From Lineus longissimus (Eukaryota > Nemertea > Pilidiophora > Heteronemertea > Lineidae): a DNA stretch of 64,000 bases. The translations under genes were made by a program, and so were the position numbers. Shown here piece by piece: positions 12,600 through 24,033 of this stretch. The notes beneath the pieces were generated by a model. It did no database searches, was not told the origin of the DNA, and was given only the letters and a program-made list of their open reading frames with translations. The number at the start of each line of letters is the position of its first letter. The first letter of the stretch is position 1. The stretch lies in assembly GCF_910592395.1 (NCBI RefSeq), contig NC_088312.1, forward strand, positions 1,610,001-1,674,000, in the 5' to 3' direction.

Positions 12600-13374
12600 G
12601 AAAAACATACATCCTTTAAGAAATATTGTGAAAGAGATATTATCTAAACATAAAACATTCTTATCAACAAATATTAAATCTTGTGGACTAAATCTCCTCA
12701 ATCATGCAGGCAACTGGGAACGGAGACTTTCTTATGACCACAAAGATTGGAATACATTTTGCCGCTGAACAGAATTGGCAATTCGTACCAGGTTTCAATA
12801 TTCAGAGTAGCCAGACATACCAGACAGCTAAACCATAATCCAGTATTTAGAAAATAGGCAGGCTATCAATCATGATGAAGTCAGGATCAGGTACAGACGT
12901 CATCTTCTTAAAGGGACTGTAGTGTTGGCAACAAGGGTAGGACATAATGTGACCTCATACCACTGACAGGGAGCTCCAAGGTAACAAGTAGAACAGGGGA
13001 TGAACGAGAACGCCTTAGAGGAGATTGTGAAACACCACAGATTTTAACACAAATGGACGCCCTGATACTCATCATCCAAGGGATCACAAACAGAAAGACA
13101 ACCTCAATTGAGATTCTAATCAACAGGCAGTTCACCACAGTAGAAATTAGTGGAACAAAAGAAATGTGGCTTTACCCTTCTATAGTGAAAGAACTAGTGT
13201 ACAAATCCATGATTTCATATGCATATGCAGCAAATTGTGGATAAGCTTACTGTAAATGAAGCAGGAGAACTGTTCAACCAAGGTAACATCCAAGTCAGTC
13301 TAAAATCGACACAGTATAAATAAGTCAGAGAGAACAACAGGAGCGTCAAATCCTTTCAAAGCAGACAAATGTCT
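12600..13374. other. no recognisable feature
   Basis: Low-complexity AT-rich sequence follows the MITE fragment, then ordinary sequence with short overlapping open frames on both strands near 12.9-13.2 kb. None has a recognisable motif. Confidence 0.5.
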
Positions 13375-13394
13375 TGCCTTCCTTCCTTCCTTCC
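13375..13394. repeat. (CTTC)n microsatellite
   Basis: About four to five tandem copies of a CTTC/CCTT tetranucleotide. Confidence 0.8.
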
Positions 13395-13607
13395 GCTATC
13401 ACTGACAATTCCAGAATAAGTCATCCTTGGCAAGCACCATTGTAGTTGGACATTCTCCCCTTAACTGCTCTTCTCAGGTTACAAAAGAAGTACTTTCTCT
13501 ATGTATACCTGGCACTTGTACACCTGTATCGCTGCATCACAGATAAAATAATAGAGTGGGACAAAGGGGGTTCATCAGAACTATCTTGTTTTCATAAGCG
13601 CAACTGA

Positions 13608-13772
13608 TGGTTCAAAGGAGATTGAATATATACATGTACAGTAGACACTAAACAAAAGGCATGGTTCAAAGGCAATTCAGTAGAGCCTATGGACACAATG
13701 CATGGTTCAAAGGTGATACAGCAGGTCCTCGAGATACTGTTGCTTGGTTCAAAGGAGATTTCAAATTTCAGC
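13608..13772. repeat. four spaced copies of TGGTTCAAAGG
   Basis: The word TGGTTCAAAGG recurs four times near 13609, 13663, 13703 and 13746, each followed by a GAT- or AAT-like trinucleotide, at roughly 40-55 bp spacing. The intervening sequence is diverged, suggesting an old degenerate tandem array. The word resembles part of a tRNA B box but lacks its final CC, so no RNA gene is called. Confidence 0.5.
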
Positions 13773-13829
13773 ACAATCTGGTAACACACTGAACCAAAAC
13801 TACAAAGCGCCGGCATTAGGTTTGTTAGA

Positions 13830-16040
13830 TTAGGTTAGCCATGGCCACACCATTTCATCCAATTTTGTGGTGCTTTTAGACTCTCGTCCATTCTGATTTG
13901 TGTCAAACAGCCTGCCAACTGAAGCTATTAATCCACTAATGTCCCAAAAGCCCTCAAAAACTGAAACTCCAGTGACAGTTAGTGGAAGTCTGACAAATAA
14001 CGCTGTCTTTTATTTGTTTCTGTTGGATGGCTATAGAGAGAGGATGGAAGGCTACACTTGCTGTGATGCGAGATTATCAGATAATGACAGGTTTCACTTG
14101 CTGTGATGCCTTGAGAACTGATTGAAATTCCAAAACAATCAGCAGTTGCTTTCTTGGGCATCTGACGTAAGCAGCCTCAGAACGTCAACAAAGCCACTAT
14201 CTTATTGATCACCAGTCAACTCGGCCACTTCCCAGACAAATCTCAACAGAAATAATTGGCCGTCAGCAATCAATCTTTTTTAATCTCCCAAAAGCCCTAC
14301 GTCCCAGCCAACATACAACCAGAGGGCTATGGGACGTACACGCTGGAGTAGACCTTATGTAGCGTGATCAATACCGTCTCGGAGATGTACTGTTAAACTG
14401 GTTTGATGGTACTCATCACTATATAGAAATATCGTTTTTGACTAGAATAAAGCTGGGGTAAACATGAGCCCCAGTTGCTTTTGTCTACCATTCTTCAAAG
14501 TGTTGGAAACCAATACATGTTTGAGGAAATGTAAATCGCTTTAGGTTCAGCAGAACAGTACTTTCTTAATTTATCAGCATGAGACCTTAGGATATTAGCT
14601 TCCTCATAATGGTGAATATCATCTCTCAGAAAGCAGTTGACTTGGGGCACACCCTCTACAACATAGACACTTCCTTCGCTCCAACACCTCCAATTTTAAA
14701 CCTGCAATCCGATAACTTAATGCTTTAGCATGACATGTAATCACATAGAACAGTAAATGCTTTTTATCGCCAGCAGTTCCATTTGGTTATACTTGCTTCT
14801 ATATGGTATAGCGCACGCTAGAAACTGATTAGACATGTACATTTCAGACAGGGAATCAATAGAAGAGATAAAGTTTAAAAGCTAATGCTTTTAGTGTAGC
14901 ACATGAAATATATATTGGGAAGATCTGATTTTAATGTGACTTTACCAAAAACACACATAATGTGTCAGCCTCAATATGCTTTCGGTACATATTCTAAAAC
15001 ACTTTTGTGGCAGCGTCTCATGTTTATAATGGATTATATATTAGCCTGTTTTTTGGTGAGACAAATGTAACCATCAGTGGTAAAGCTTCTTTTGGTGGAT
15101 CTGCTGTGTACTTGTATTGGCTTTTCTCGCTTGAGATCTCTAGAAAAGCCACCTTGCTCTAATGGTTGTACCTCACACACAAGCTCAGGAAACTAAGTCT
15201 GAACATACTTTTCACGGAGAGATGTGACACATCTCATTATGGACCAAACGCTTGATTTTATAATGCGATTTCCACCTAATGGACTTGGAATATTTGTGAT
15301 GCAAAAATAGATCACTTAGATTGGTACATGTCAAAATATGTCACGACTTGACTTCCAGCACAATGCAGCAGACTGTCATGGAGTCATGATATTGAACAGA
15401 GCGCAGTAATAGGTAAATTGATTCTGGTTCAGATGTATTTGAGGATGTCATCCCAAATTGATTGACCTTGATTAGGCCTGGCACCAGGTTTGTCCTCATG
15501 TGACATTTCATTTTATGGATTAAAGGGGAGCAAGCCCAACTATATCTTTCAGATAGGTACAAAGCAGTCCTGCTATTATCTGGGTTTAAAAAGTAAGCTG
15601 GTCCTTGAAATGTGCAAGTCTCATTACTAGACTACTTGTACCAGCATAAAATGGATCCCAAATCTGATCAAATGAACTCATTCACAAGAACAGTACGACA
15701 GAAACTTCTCTGTATGGTAGAGAAGAAAACGATCAAATCCAGAAATAGAAACTTTAATGATACTAGAATGCTATCAATCAGCGCAATGGAAAATTGGTAT
15801 GACATTTTATGACCCTGGAACAGGACTTATGGTTATCGAGCTTTTCTTGCTTCTCGGGAGCCATTTAAATGGAGTTATTGGAATAGCAACCAGGCAAAGA
15901 CTCGGCTCTTTATGATAAATGTTACATTCAGAGAAAAATGCCACATGGGATGTGTGTGCAATTAGAAGGAAATTCATTTCCAAGTGTTACAAATGAGGTA
16001 TGAAGGTCTATGGTGTCATCGATTCCGATGCGGCACTCAT
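13830..16040. other. no recognisable feature
   Basis: Intronic or intergenic-looking sequence with scattered short open frames. No tandem repeats or transposon termini were recognised. Confidence 0.5.
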
Positions 16041-16047
16041 GGATGGT

Positions 16048-16062
16048 GGGGGGGGGGGGGGG
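16048..16062. repeat. poly-G tract
   Basis: Fifteen consecutive G residues followed by AGGGG. The tract lies just downstream of the candidate minus-strand exon at 16091-16219 and would be C-rich in that transcript. Confidence 0.9.
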
Positions 16063-16090
16063 AGGGGTACTTATCATAATCTAAACATAC

Positions 16091-16219
16091 CTTTGATATT
16101 CCTATGTACTCTGCCATGACCTTCGCTGCCGTGCACTCTGTCGGCAGAGGGATCAAACTCCGTGGGCAGGCCTCCAGCTTCTCTGATTCCTCCTCAATAA
16201 AACTATCTATCATCATGTC
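16091..16219 (-). CDS. candidate internal exon, 43 codons, product unknown
   Basis: A strong donor (AAAG then GTATGT) ends the stretch at 16091. A possible acceptor (ATGGAG then GAC) lies at 16219 behind a branch-site-like CTGACTAATA about 25 nt upstream. The length is exactly 129 nt, phase 0-0. The peptide begins DMMIDSFIEEESEKLEACP, continues LIPLPTECTAAKVMAEYIG and ends ISK. An acidic helix-like start is followed by a Cys/Pro-containing segment. An in-frame ATG four nucleotides upstream of the exon would also allow a first exon. I do not recognise the family. The acceptor's pyrimidine tract is mediocre. Confidence 0.35.
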
Positions 16220-18130
16220 CTCCATGATACAAAGCGTGGTTATTAGTCAGCACAAAGTTGCCAAGCTTCAGTCATTTCAAAAGAATCGGAGTATAGAAGT
16301 ACCGGGTAATGTACATCTTTTCGAAAAATACAAAAGCCTCTTTAAATCCACTGAATTTGTTTATGAAATTTTCTGATAAAGGAATCACAGTATTCCGTCA
16401 AAAGCTTTCCCAATAGTTGAATCAGACAAGGTTTCCTTGTTCCCTATATATATGACTACATTCCATCGCATTCCAATACTGTTTATTAACCTATGACATA
16501 TGACACAGGACCAAACCTCCACCCTCAATACATCAACAGGTATACTCTATCATATTTAACAGATCAGTTAGATATTTTTAAAATAAACAATATCACATAT
16601 CAATAATGGAACAAGAATAAACATAGATTTATAACAGTAGTTTAAGTATTGATAATGCTGTACACTTTAATAGGCTTTAACAGTTGGGGCCAAGTTCAGA
16701 GATGCAGTTAGATGCAGTATCCTAGACTGTAACAAAGAGTGGAATCCAGTAGTTATTGGTACATTCATTGAATGAAATCCAAATGAATTCAATGGTCACT
16801 GGTCAGTAACACTTTATCTCCATGTGAATGGAACACTGTGATCATGGGACGCGGGACACTTGAACTGTTAACGGACCGAGCAGTGTGACCAAAGTTATCC
16901 GATTCCAGGAAGCCAAGACACCATAATCCACTTGTAGCTAGCAAAACATCCCCAAGCAGTTATTCACCCCGATTACACGCTTAACGAACCCGCAACAACT
17001 CGATTAGCTCTCACTAATTATCCCGAACTGTCTTCTTGTTCCCCTCATGAGCTTCAGTTACCAAATTGACAACACTGTATGGTACATGTAGCGTTATACT
17101 TGTACGCAGATCAATATTAGCCGCTATTAATGTCTAATAGCGGTTTTGGAAGCATGCATTACTAACACTGGCTAGCATAGCCGCAAAGAACATTCAAGCA
17201 TCTTTTGTCAAATTGCTCTATCATTTTGGTTTGATAAAATATTCAGATACCACATAAGACACAATGATGGGCCAACTTTGTTCTGCCAGCTTGAATACTG
17301 CAGGGAAGATCTCCCCTGGATAGTGCCAGTGAGCAGACAATCAGATAACCAAAGTTCCTTGGAAAGAACTTTCTGAATAAAGCTGCAGTGGCCAGTTATC
17401 ATCCATTTCTTTCACCTTAGATTGACGCTTTGAAGACTTTAGTCAGCTTTGATGGTATCTATTTCTCAATTTCGATATACACTGTCAGAGGAAGATCCAT
17501 TGGGAGAGACAGACATCATCTGAAGTATCCACACCATAAGTATGTCTCTAACAGAGAATAAGCAGTTTGAATAATAAATCAGGTGGTTCTGGATGAGGAG
17601 GAAGTTGAGACTCTTCAGACTAAGCATCTGAACACTCCCTCCGATGACAGGTCACTCAAGTGACCTGGTATGCTCAGACTGGAGGAGATATAGTTTTCTT
17701 TCATTGATATGCTACTCATAATAATTCCGTACCGTACATAATTGCAATTCAATTCAAATGTTGGTGGGTTACCTCAGGAAAATATAGGTTACTTTTACTA
17801 TATATTTTGATAAGCAACATCCACAAATATGGATGGATGATATACGTAATCACCTTCCACGAGACAACTGACATCCCTGCCAAAGATATTTTGTAACTAG
17901 GTAATCCCTCGCAAATGACCCGATTAAGGATGCATAGACCAGGAACACGGGATAGATTACATGGGATTAGCCATGGATTATCTCGAAACTTATTCCAGCC
18001 TCCAGTATATGGAGCCAAAATATTTGATCAAGACTATTGATCTATTGATGTTCTGTCGCGTTTCCAATAAACTGATCGCATTTATTTGCATCAGTAGAGA
18101 AGCCTCTAGGTAAGCTGAATGATCTGATGC
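16220..18130. other. no recognisable feature
   Basis: AT-rich sequence, possibly intronic between candidate minus-strand exons at 16.1 and 18.5 kb. A minus-strand open stretch around 17870-18015 ends at a GTGATT donor but shows no recognisable motif. Confidence 0.45.
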
Positions 18131-18172
18131 CATAGCACCATCCAGGGGTAACCCTGGATGGTGGAAGCTATG
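18131..18172. repeat. 42-bp inverted repeat (hairpin)
   Basis: Arms CATAGC and CCATCCAGGG pair with CCCTGGATGG and GCTATG around a GTAA loop, with one small internal mismatch. It lies immediately next to the GCCGTTTTGG repeat cluster and may be a terminal structure of the same element. Confidence 0.8.
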
Positions 18173-18185
18173 AAGGGGAATGGCG

Positions 18186-18330
18186 GGGCCGTTTTGGTTG
18201 TGGAATCAACCGATGGTTAGAGGCAGCGTTAGGGCCGTTTTGGTTTTGGATTTTAGGGCCGTTTTGGTGAATTTTATGGTTGATTTCCAAAACACAAATC
18301 GCCGTTTTGGTTTGGGAATCAACCATATAC
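18186..18330. repeat. cluster of GCCGTTTTGGT repeats
   Basis: The word GCCGTTTTGGT starts at 18188, 18234, 18258 and 18301. The first and last copies are followed by a (T)GGAATCAACC word that pairs with GGTT just upstream to form small hairpins. Spacing is irregular (46, 24 and 43 bp). With the adjacent 42-bp hairpin it looks like a small structured repeat element of unknown type. An open frame runs through it on the minus strand but ends in repeat sequence. Confidence 0.65.
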
Positions 18331-18465
18331 TACTACTCTGGCCTGTATGACTGTGGTGTGCCATCAATAGAAAACGGGTGGGACTCAATCGTAAAGAGAT
18401 TCCGAAACATGTTATACCAGGGAGTGTAACCTTTTGATCAGCCAACTCACTATTGAACTCATCGA

Positions 18466-18550
18466 TTCCCTCCAGGGTTTCAAATACAGATATCAGATAA
18501 ACGATCGGTTTGTTTGCATTGTAGTAGGCATCTGGCTGAAAAAATGGTGC
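18466..18550 (-). CDS. candidate 85-nt exon, tentative Cys-loop-receptor-like
   Basis: On the minus strand a very good acceptor (CCATTTTTTCAG) is followed by 28 codons beginning PDAYYNANKPIVYLISVFE and continuing TLEGIDEFN, then a consensus donor (GTGAGT), ending in phase 1. The order Pro-x-Val, a beta-strand-like hydrophobic run, then IDE followed by an asparagine resembles the beta1-beta2 region of Cys-loop ligand-gated channel extracellular domains. In that family a small exon often ends at this point. This is a remembered pattern, not a database match, and the expected following W-x-D-x-R-L exon was not found. It sits beside a repeat cluster. Confidence 0.3.
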
Positions 18551-19639
18551 ATACAAATAGCAACTCCATCCAATAATCCATGTTAAGCGCCATACCAAGA
18601 GCTATCGATGTCTGAATGTAGCACGAGATGCCTGAGGTCAAATATTGGAAAGATCTCGATCAGCAAAAATGCATACTTTGTACAACAGATTTTCTAATTT
18701 AAATTGTTTCAAAATGTCATTACGATATAGATTTATCATAACACCTCAAGTCTCCCACAGAATTTCCTCCCGCTTGCATTGATTTTATGTGAAATGCATG
18801 CAGCCAATTCATAGACACCTTCTTGCCTACTATTCTTGAAGTATCCCCAAAGTCATGAATAAATTATACGACATAAAACTGACTAAGATATCATATTAAC
18901 TCCATGTTTATATGTTTATAGTTAATATACGACAGAACGAAAATAACCAACACATTTCGCAGTACACATGGAATATCAAGAACAGGACTGCTTTGGATCT
19001 TAGATACAATATTTCATAATAAAACGAATGAAAGAAACTACAAATTGCCAATGCTCTTCAACATAGATTTGGTATTGTATTACTCACTCCTACCCGAAAA
19101 TGAGTTTTCGCTTTTGCATCATGATATGAAAATGACAAATGAGGCATAATTTTCAACAATGCCGTACTTGTCACATGGAAATCACATGGTGCAATAGAAT
19201 ATAAACCACTTGTACCCTAGTCATAACTTGAAGCAGTTCTCAAGGAGTCAACTTTGATTATTACTTCTTAACCCTCAATTTCTGAGTCAGTAATGCTTTC
19301 TCTGGGTGCCACATGATTCTAAAAGAAACATTCTAAAATACCTTGGTACCGTAAAGTCAACTTTTAAATGGAAAATGCATAAGCCTCGTTCTGAGAGCGG
19401 AGTGTTTTGGACACGCAACCAAGATGCTCTACCAAAGTTCCCTCGGGTTGCACTAAAATGTGGAAACCATGCACACGTCACGTCAAAGGAATTTCACCTC
19501 ACTTCAGAAGTTTGAGGCTCTCAAAACACTGCTTCAAACATAAATCAGTCAAGGAAGCATCAACCACCCTAAGTTTTTTAATGAGCACTACACATATTTG
19601 CCGAGAAAAACGCTCCAAATAGCCCATTTGCGTGGATTT

Positions 19640-19747
19640 TAGCATCACTTGAGCGAGCCGATGCGGACTTCCTATGCGCGCTAACATAATGTAAACAACG
19701 GCGCTACCGGCGCTCCGGCCAGGCCGGCGATGGATGGAATTTGCCAA
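19640..19747. promoter_or_regulatory. GC/CpG-rich island-like block
   Basis: A short, strikingly CpG-rich block around 19650-19735 contains GCGCGC, repeated CCGGCG words and a GTAAACAA word. The flanks are AT-rich. Such blocks often mark transcription starts in invertebrate genomes, but it abuts a fold-back repeat and could be part of an element. A minus-strand frame starts with ATG at 19747 and runs 82 codons, without a recognised domain. Confidence 0.3.
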
Positions 19748-19811
19748 ATTCGCACATATTCAAGTTATTTTCGTGGCCTATCTTTTTAAGTTTGAGGTAT
19801 TTTAGAATAGA

Positions 19812-19978
19812 AATTGAACCCTCGGCTTCGGACCTTGGTTGAGTTACCAAGACACTCTCGGGTGGAGCTAAAATTTCGTCCAAACCCTCGCCTGTCGGCT
19901 CGGGTTTGGACTGTATTTTAGCTCCACCCTCGAGTGTCTTGGTAACTCAACCAAGGTCCTCCGCCTCGGGTTCAATTC
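19812..19978. mobile_element. 166-bp fold-back (near-perfect palindromic) element
   Basis: Left arm (about 19812-19888) and right arm (about 19902-19978) are reverse complements over most of their length: TTGAACCC, ACCTTGGTTGAGTTACCAAG, GGTGGAGCTAAAAT and GTCCAAACCC each reappear inverted. A loop of about a dozen bases separates them. A few small mismatches interrupt the arms. It has the form of a fold-back or hairpin MITE. The distal right arm contains GGTTCAATTCC, which fits a Pol III B box, but no A box was seen at the right distance. Confidence 0.85.
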
Positions 19979-19999
19979 CTTAAACCAAAACACATTTAG

Positions 20000-22780
20000 A
20001 CACATAGAAGTAATCAGTTATGACTAAGATGACATTACTTTCTTTCCTTGAAGCTACTGCTTCGATCCCAACTCAGCTTATGGGTAAAGGTGTTTCCACT
20101 AATCATCTGCTGTTATCATTGGAAAACCTATGGCTGAGTTGAAGACTTTTTGCTGAGCTTGGAACCCTGAAAACCATAATTTTGATGGATTAACTTGTTT
20201 CTTATCTTTTGAATCTGTCGGCTACCACACACTGCTGTTTCATGAAATTCAAAATATTTCACCTCAGGAACGTCTCGTTTGAATTGGGAAAACCTTAGAA
20301 TGATTGAAATTTGTTCCAATTGGCCAATTTACCCCTTGCGAGTCAATAAATGAACAAAATTCCAAATTCTTTGAGCTAATTCTACATCTCTGGTTTGCAC
20401 ATTGTATCTCACAACTTTCAGCCACATGGTCTTCGAGAACACATGAGGCCTCACACCGCTTAGTGAAATATGTAGCAAATTAGACTTCATCAGAAAAGTA
20501 GGGAAAGAAGTGATGTTGGTAATGGACTTCCAGCAAAGAATGGCCAAGCCATCAGCCGGGATCCTTTGAATGTGATGGGGATATTCTGTGCAGAATTCGC
20601 CTCATCAATTTGACTCCAATTGAGCAACTGACATGGCCTACCATGAAAGAAGATGAATTAGAAGAGGAAACAGTTCATTTCTTATTGAGGGATAAGTTAC
20701 AGACACCTTGCGGGGCAGTAAATCATCCCTATGGGAAACTTGGGCTCAATCCAATGCACCTACGCTAGGAGAGAGAGAGTAGATGTGGAGGTGGAGTGGC
20801 TTCAATGAATTCAACGGGTCTCAAAAGCAAGGAATGGCGGCACAACATGACCCCAGACTGAAAAAAATCATTGTTTTTCAATAAGTATCTTGTTAATCGT
20901 AATTTGTTGAAAAGCTGCTAATTTCAAACACCCTGTCGGTAACAATGTATGGGTCATTCACTGTGATGGGATAAGAAGGATTCCAGAAGATGAGCTCTTT
21001 TACTTCCTCGATCACACTTTTCTTTTCATTTTCTGTAGTTTTGTAAGCGTTTCTTGAAATGTTTTTCAATGAAACCACGGTTTATTATTCCATTGGCTAT
21101 CACATTTTGAAATCAGAGTTTTTTTCTCAAAGACAACATCATAAATAACAATTTAGTTGACAGCACCATTAAGACACTTAAGGAAATTAACCAAACAAAC
21201 TCGAACGCAGTGTCGTCCCTGTTTGCATACTAAACCTCGATAAAAGCTATATTAGTTTAATTAGATGAAACAAACCCTGCTAATTCATTTATGAATGATG
21301 ATTGATGTTGTCTGCATGTAATGGTGTGTGAAAAACCTCGAGTCACAGCAAACACTCATTGGCTGTCCCTGATCTGCTCATTCTACCAGCATTCAATGCA
21401 TGAAGCAGATTGACAAATGACCAATGTGATTTTGCCCAAAAGCTCGGCTACTGCCTCCGTTTTGGCCAACATCTCAGCACCACCCTAGTTCGGTTTGGTG
21501 AGATAACCATCCACTCTGGTATCAGTTTCTCAAATCATGTAGGGCCGAATCAATGAATCTTTTTGCGAACATTTCATTATTGCCCAGCTCCCCGTCTAAA
21601 GAACGCCCTTCCAGCATGTTTAATAAAAGCAACGCAACAAATTCATTTTCATGATTTGAAAATTTAGTTATTCAGATCACCCAACAGATAAACTGCTGTA
21701 ATTTGCCGCGTCTTTACCGTTCCAGTAATAATCATGCTTATGAGACTTACAATTGCTCTCCAGGGAAACACCACTTCTATGAATCACACCAGGAATTCTA
21801 GCTATGAGTGCTGTTTCGGTACCAAATGCGTCTCCCGTTCAAGGCTCAGTCAAACCTCACCAAGTTTAGCATACTCTCAACCAAAGTTTGTGGCCAAAGG
21901 TAGTTAAAGCCACAGTCTTTGCATTCATTATAAGGCCAGCTTGCAGCCATGATACCACTCCAAGGTCTTCGCTTGCTCTGTTAAGAAGAACTGTCAGGAA
22001 AGAAGGATTTGTGACTTTAAAACAATCAAGCACATATGCAACTAGGCATAAACACTTCTGAATATTTGGCTCAAACACAAGTCTACTCTGCTACCAATGA
22101 TCCCACCACTTGCACTGCATTCTGTTATACTATGAGAAACTCTAATGACCAGATGATATTCAGGCTAAACTCTAATGAGTCAGATAATTAAATGGTTTCT
22201 GACAAGACCTCAAGTGACAAGTGAGAGTCCACCATCAACTGTGTTAGCAGCCAAGAGAAAAAAACATCACCGACTGAGGGAATCATTTGGCGAGAAACTT
22301 CACACATTGCTTCACAAGCGTGTGTCACCACCAAACAGACTGTCATATTGCAATAATTTATTTTCTCAGATCCCCAATGATGGCCTGTCAATTAAGGATT
22401 ATGATCCCCTCTAATCAAGTTAAATGTCTTCTATCAAGCATGTTCCCTTTAGAAAACACCATGATTCATTGGGAGATCAAGTGATGGTATTCACTGGTGT
22501 GTTGAAGGCTCCAGACATCAGCAATGGCATCAACTGGCTGTGAAAGAACTTGTAAGATGGAGAAGATATCACAATAGGACAGGCAGAGATATGAATGCAG
22601 ATATATATCAAGCATCTGTAAGAACATAAACTCTCATGAGAGTAGTACTTGCTCAGTGGAACCATTACTAAGGAAATGGATAGGACGTCTTCTTCTCCAC
22701 TTACACCATCTTTACAGGCATATCTTTTGGTTTGAGATGACCTTGTGACTGCAGAGATGAATCAACTTGCCACAAACACT
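20000..22780. other. no recognisable feature
   Basis: Short open frames only on both strands. No repeat, transposon terminus or recognisable coding motif was identified. Confidence 0.5.
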
Positions 22781-22782
22781 AG

Positions 22783-24033
22783 TCCAAACTCAACCCTCAA
22801 AATAGTGCAAACTGCTGGGAGGTTTTCCAAACTCAACCCTCAAAAGATTGCAATCTGCTGGGAGGTTTTCCAAACTCAACCCTCAAAAGATTGCAATCTG
22901 CTGGGAGGTTTTCCAAACTCAACCCTCAAAAGATTGCAATCTGCTGGGAGGTTTTCCAAACTCAACCCTCAAAAGAGTGCAATCTGCTGAGAAGTTTTCC
23001 AAACTCAACCCTCATAAGAGTGCAATCTGCTGGGAGGTTTTCCAAACTCAACCCTCAAAAGATTGCAATCTGCTGGGAGGTTTTCCAAACTCAACCCTCA
23101 AAAGATTGCAATCTGCTGGGAGGTTTTCCAAACTCAACCCTCAAAACAGTGCAATCTGCTGGGAGGTTTTCCAAACTCAACCCTCAAAACAGTGCAATCT
23201 GCTGGGAGGTTTTCCAAACTCAACCCTCAAAACAGTGCAATCTGCTGGGAGGTTTTCCAAACTCAACCCTCAAAAGATTGCAATCTGCTGGGAGGTTTTC
23301 CAAACTCAACCCTCAAAACAGTGCAATCTGCTGGGAGGTTTTCCAAACTCAACCCTCAAAACAGTGCAATCTGCTGGGAGGTTTTCCAAACTCAACCCTC
23401 AAAACAGTGCAATCTGCTGGGAGGTTTTCCAAACTCAACCCTCAAAACAGTGCAATCTGCTGAGAAGTTTTCCAAACTCAACCCTCAAAAGAGTTCAATC
23501 TGCTGGGAGGTTTTCCAAACTCAACCCTCAAAAGATTGCAATCTGCTGGGAGGTTTTCCAAACTCAACCCTCAAAAGATTGCAATCTGCTGGGAGGTTTT
23601 CCAAACTCAACCCTCAAAACAGTGCAATCTGCTGGGAGGTTTTCCAAACTCAACCCTCAAAAGATTGCAATCTGCTGGGAGGTTTTCCAAACTCAACCCT
23701 CAAAACAGTGCAATCTGCTGAGAAGTTTTCCAAACTCAACCCTCAAAAGAGTTCAATCTGCTGGGAGGTTTTCCAAACTCAACCCTCAAAAGATTGCAAT
23801 CTGCTGGGAGGTTTTCCAAACTCAACCCTCAAAAGAGTGCAATCTGCTGGGAGGTTTTCCAAACTCAACCCTCAAAATAGTGCAATCTGCTGGGAGGTTT
23901 TCCAAACTCAACCCTCAAAATAGTGCAATCTGCTGGGAGGTTTTCCAAACTCAACCCTCAAAATAGTGCAATCTGCTGGGAGGTTTTCCAAACTCAACCC
24001 TCAAAAGATTGCAATCTGCTGGGAAGTTTTCCA
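22783..24033. repeat. minisatellite, 29 x 43 bp
   Basis: A 43-bp unit is repeated about 29 times with no insertion or deletion: the variant word recurs every 43 bp exactly, from about 22801 to 24005. Units differ mainly at one site, giving five types: GATTGC (11 units), CAGTGC (9), TAGTGC (4), GAGTGC (3) and GAGTTC (2). Three units carry GAGAAG in place of GGGAGG. In GATTGC units the site is the perfect palindrome GATTGCAATC. Because 43 is not a multiple of three and the unit lacks stops, all three forward frames stay open (up to 372 codons). This argues against coding. Confidence 0.98.

Noticed and set aside
22848-23966. 372-codon open frame (and two more long frames) in the 43-bp array
   Set aside because: All three forward frames stay open only because the 43-bp unit lacks stops in each. 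The unit length is not a multiple of three, and there is no start context or codon bias.
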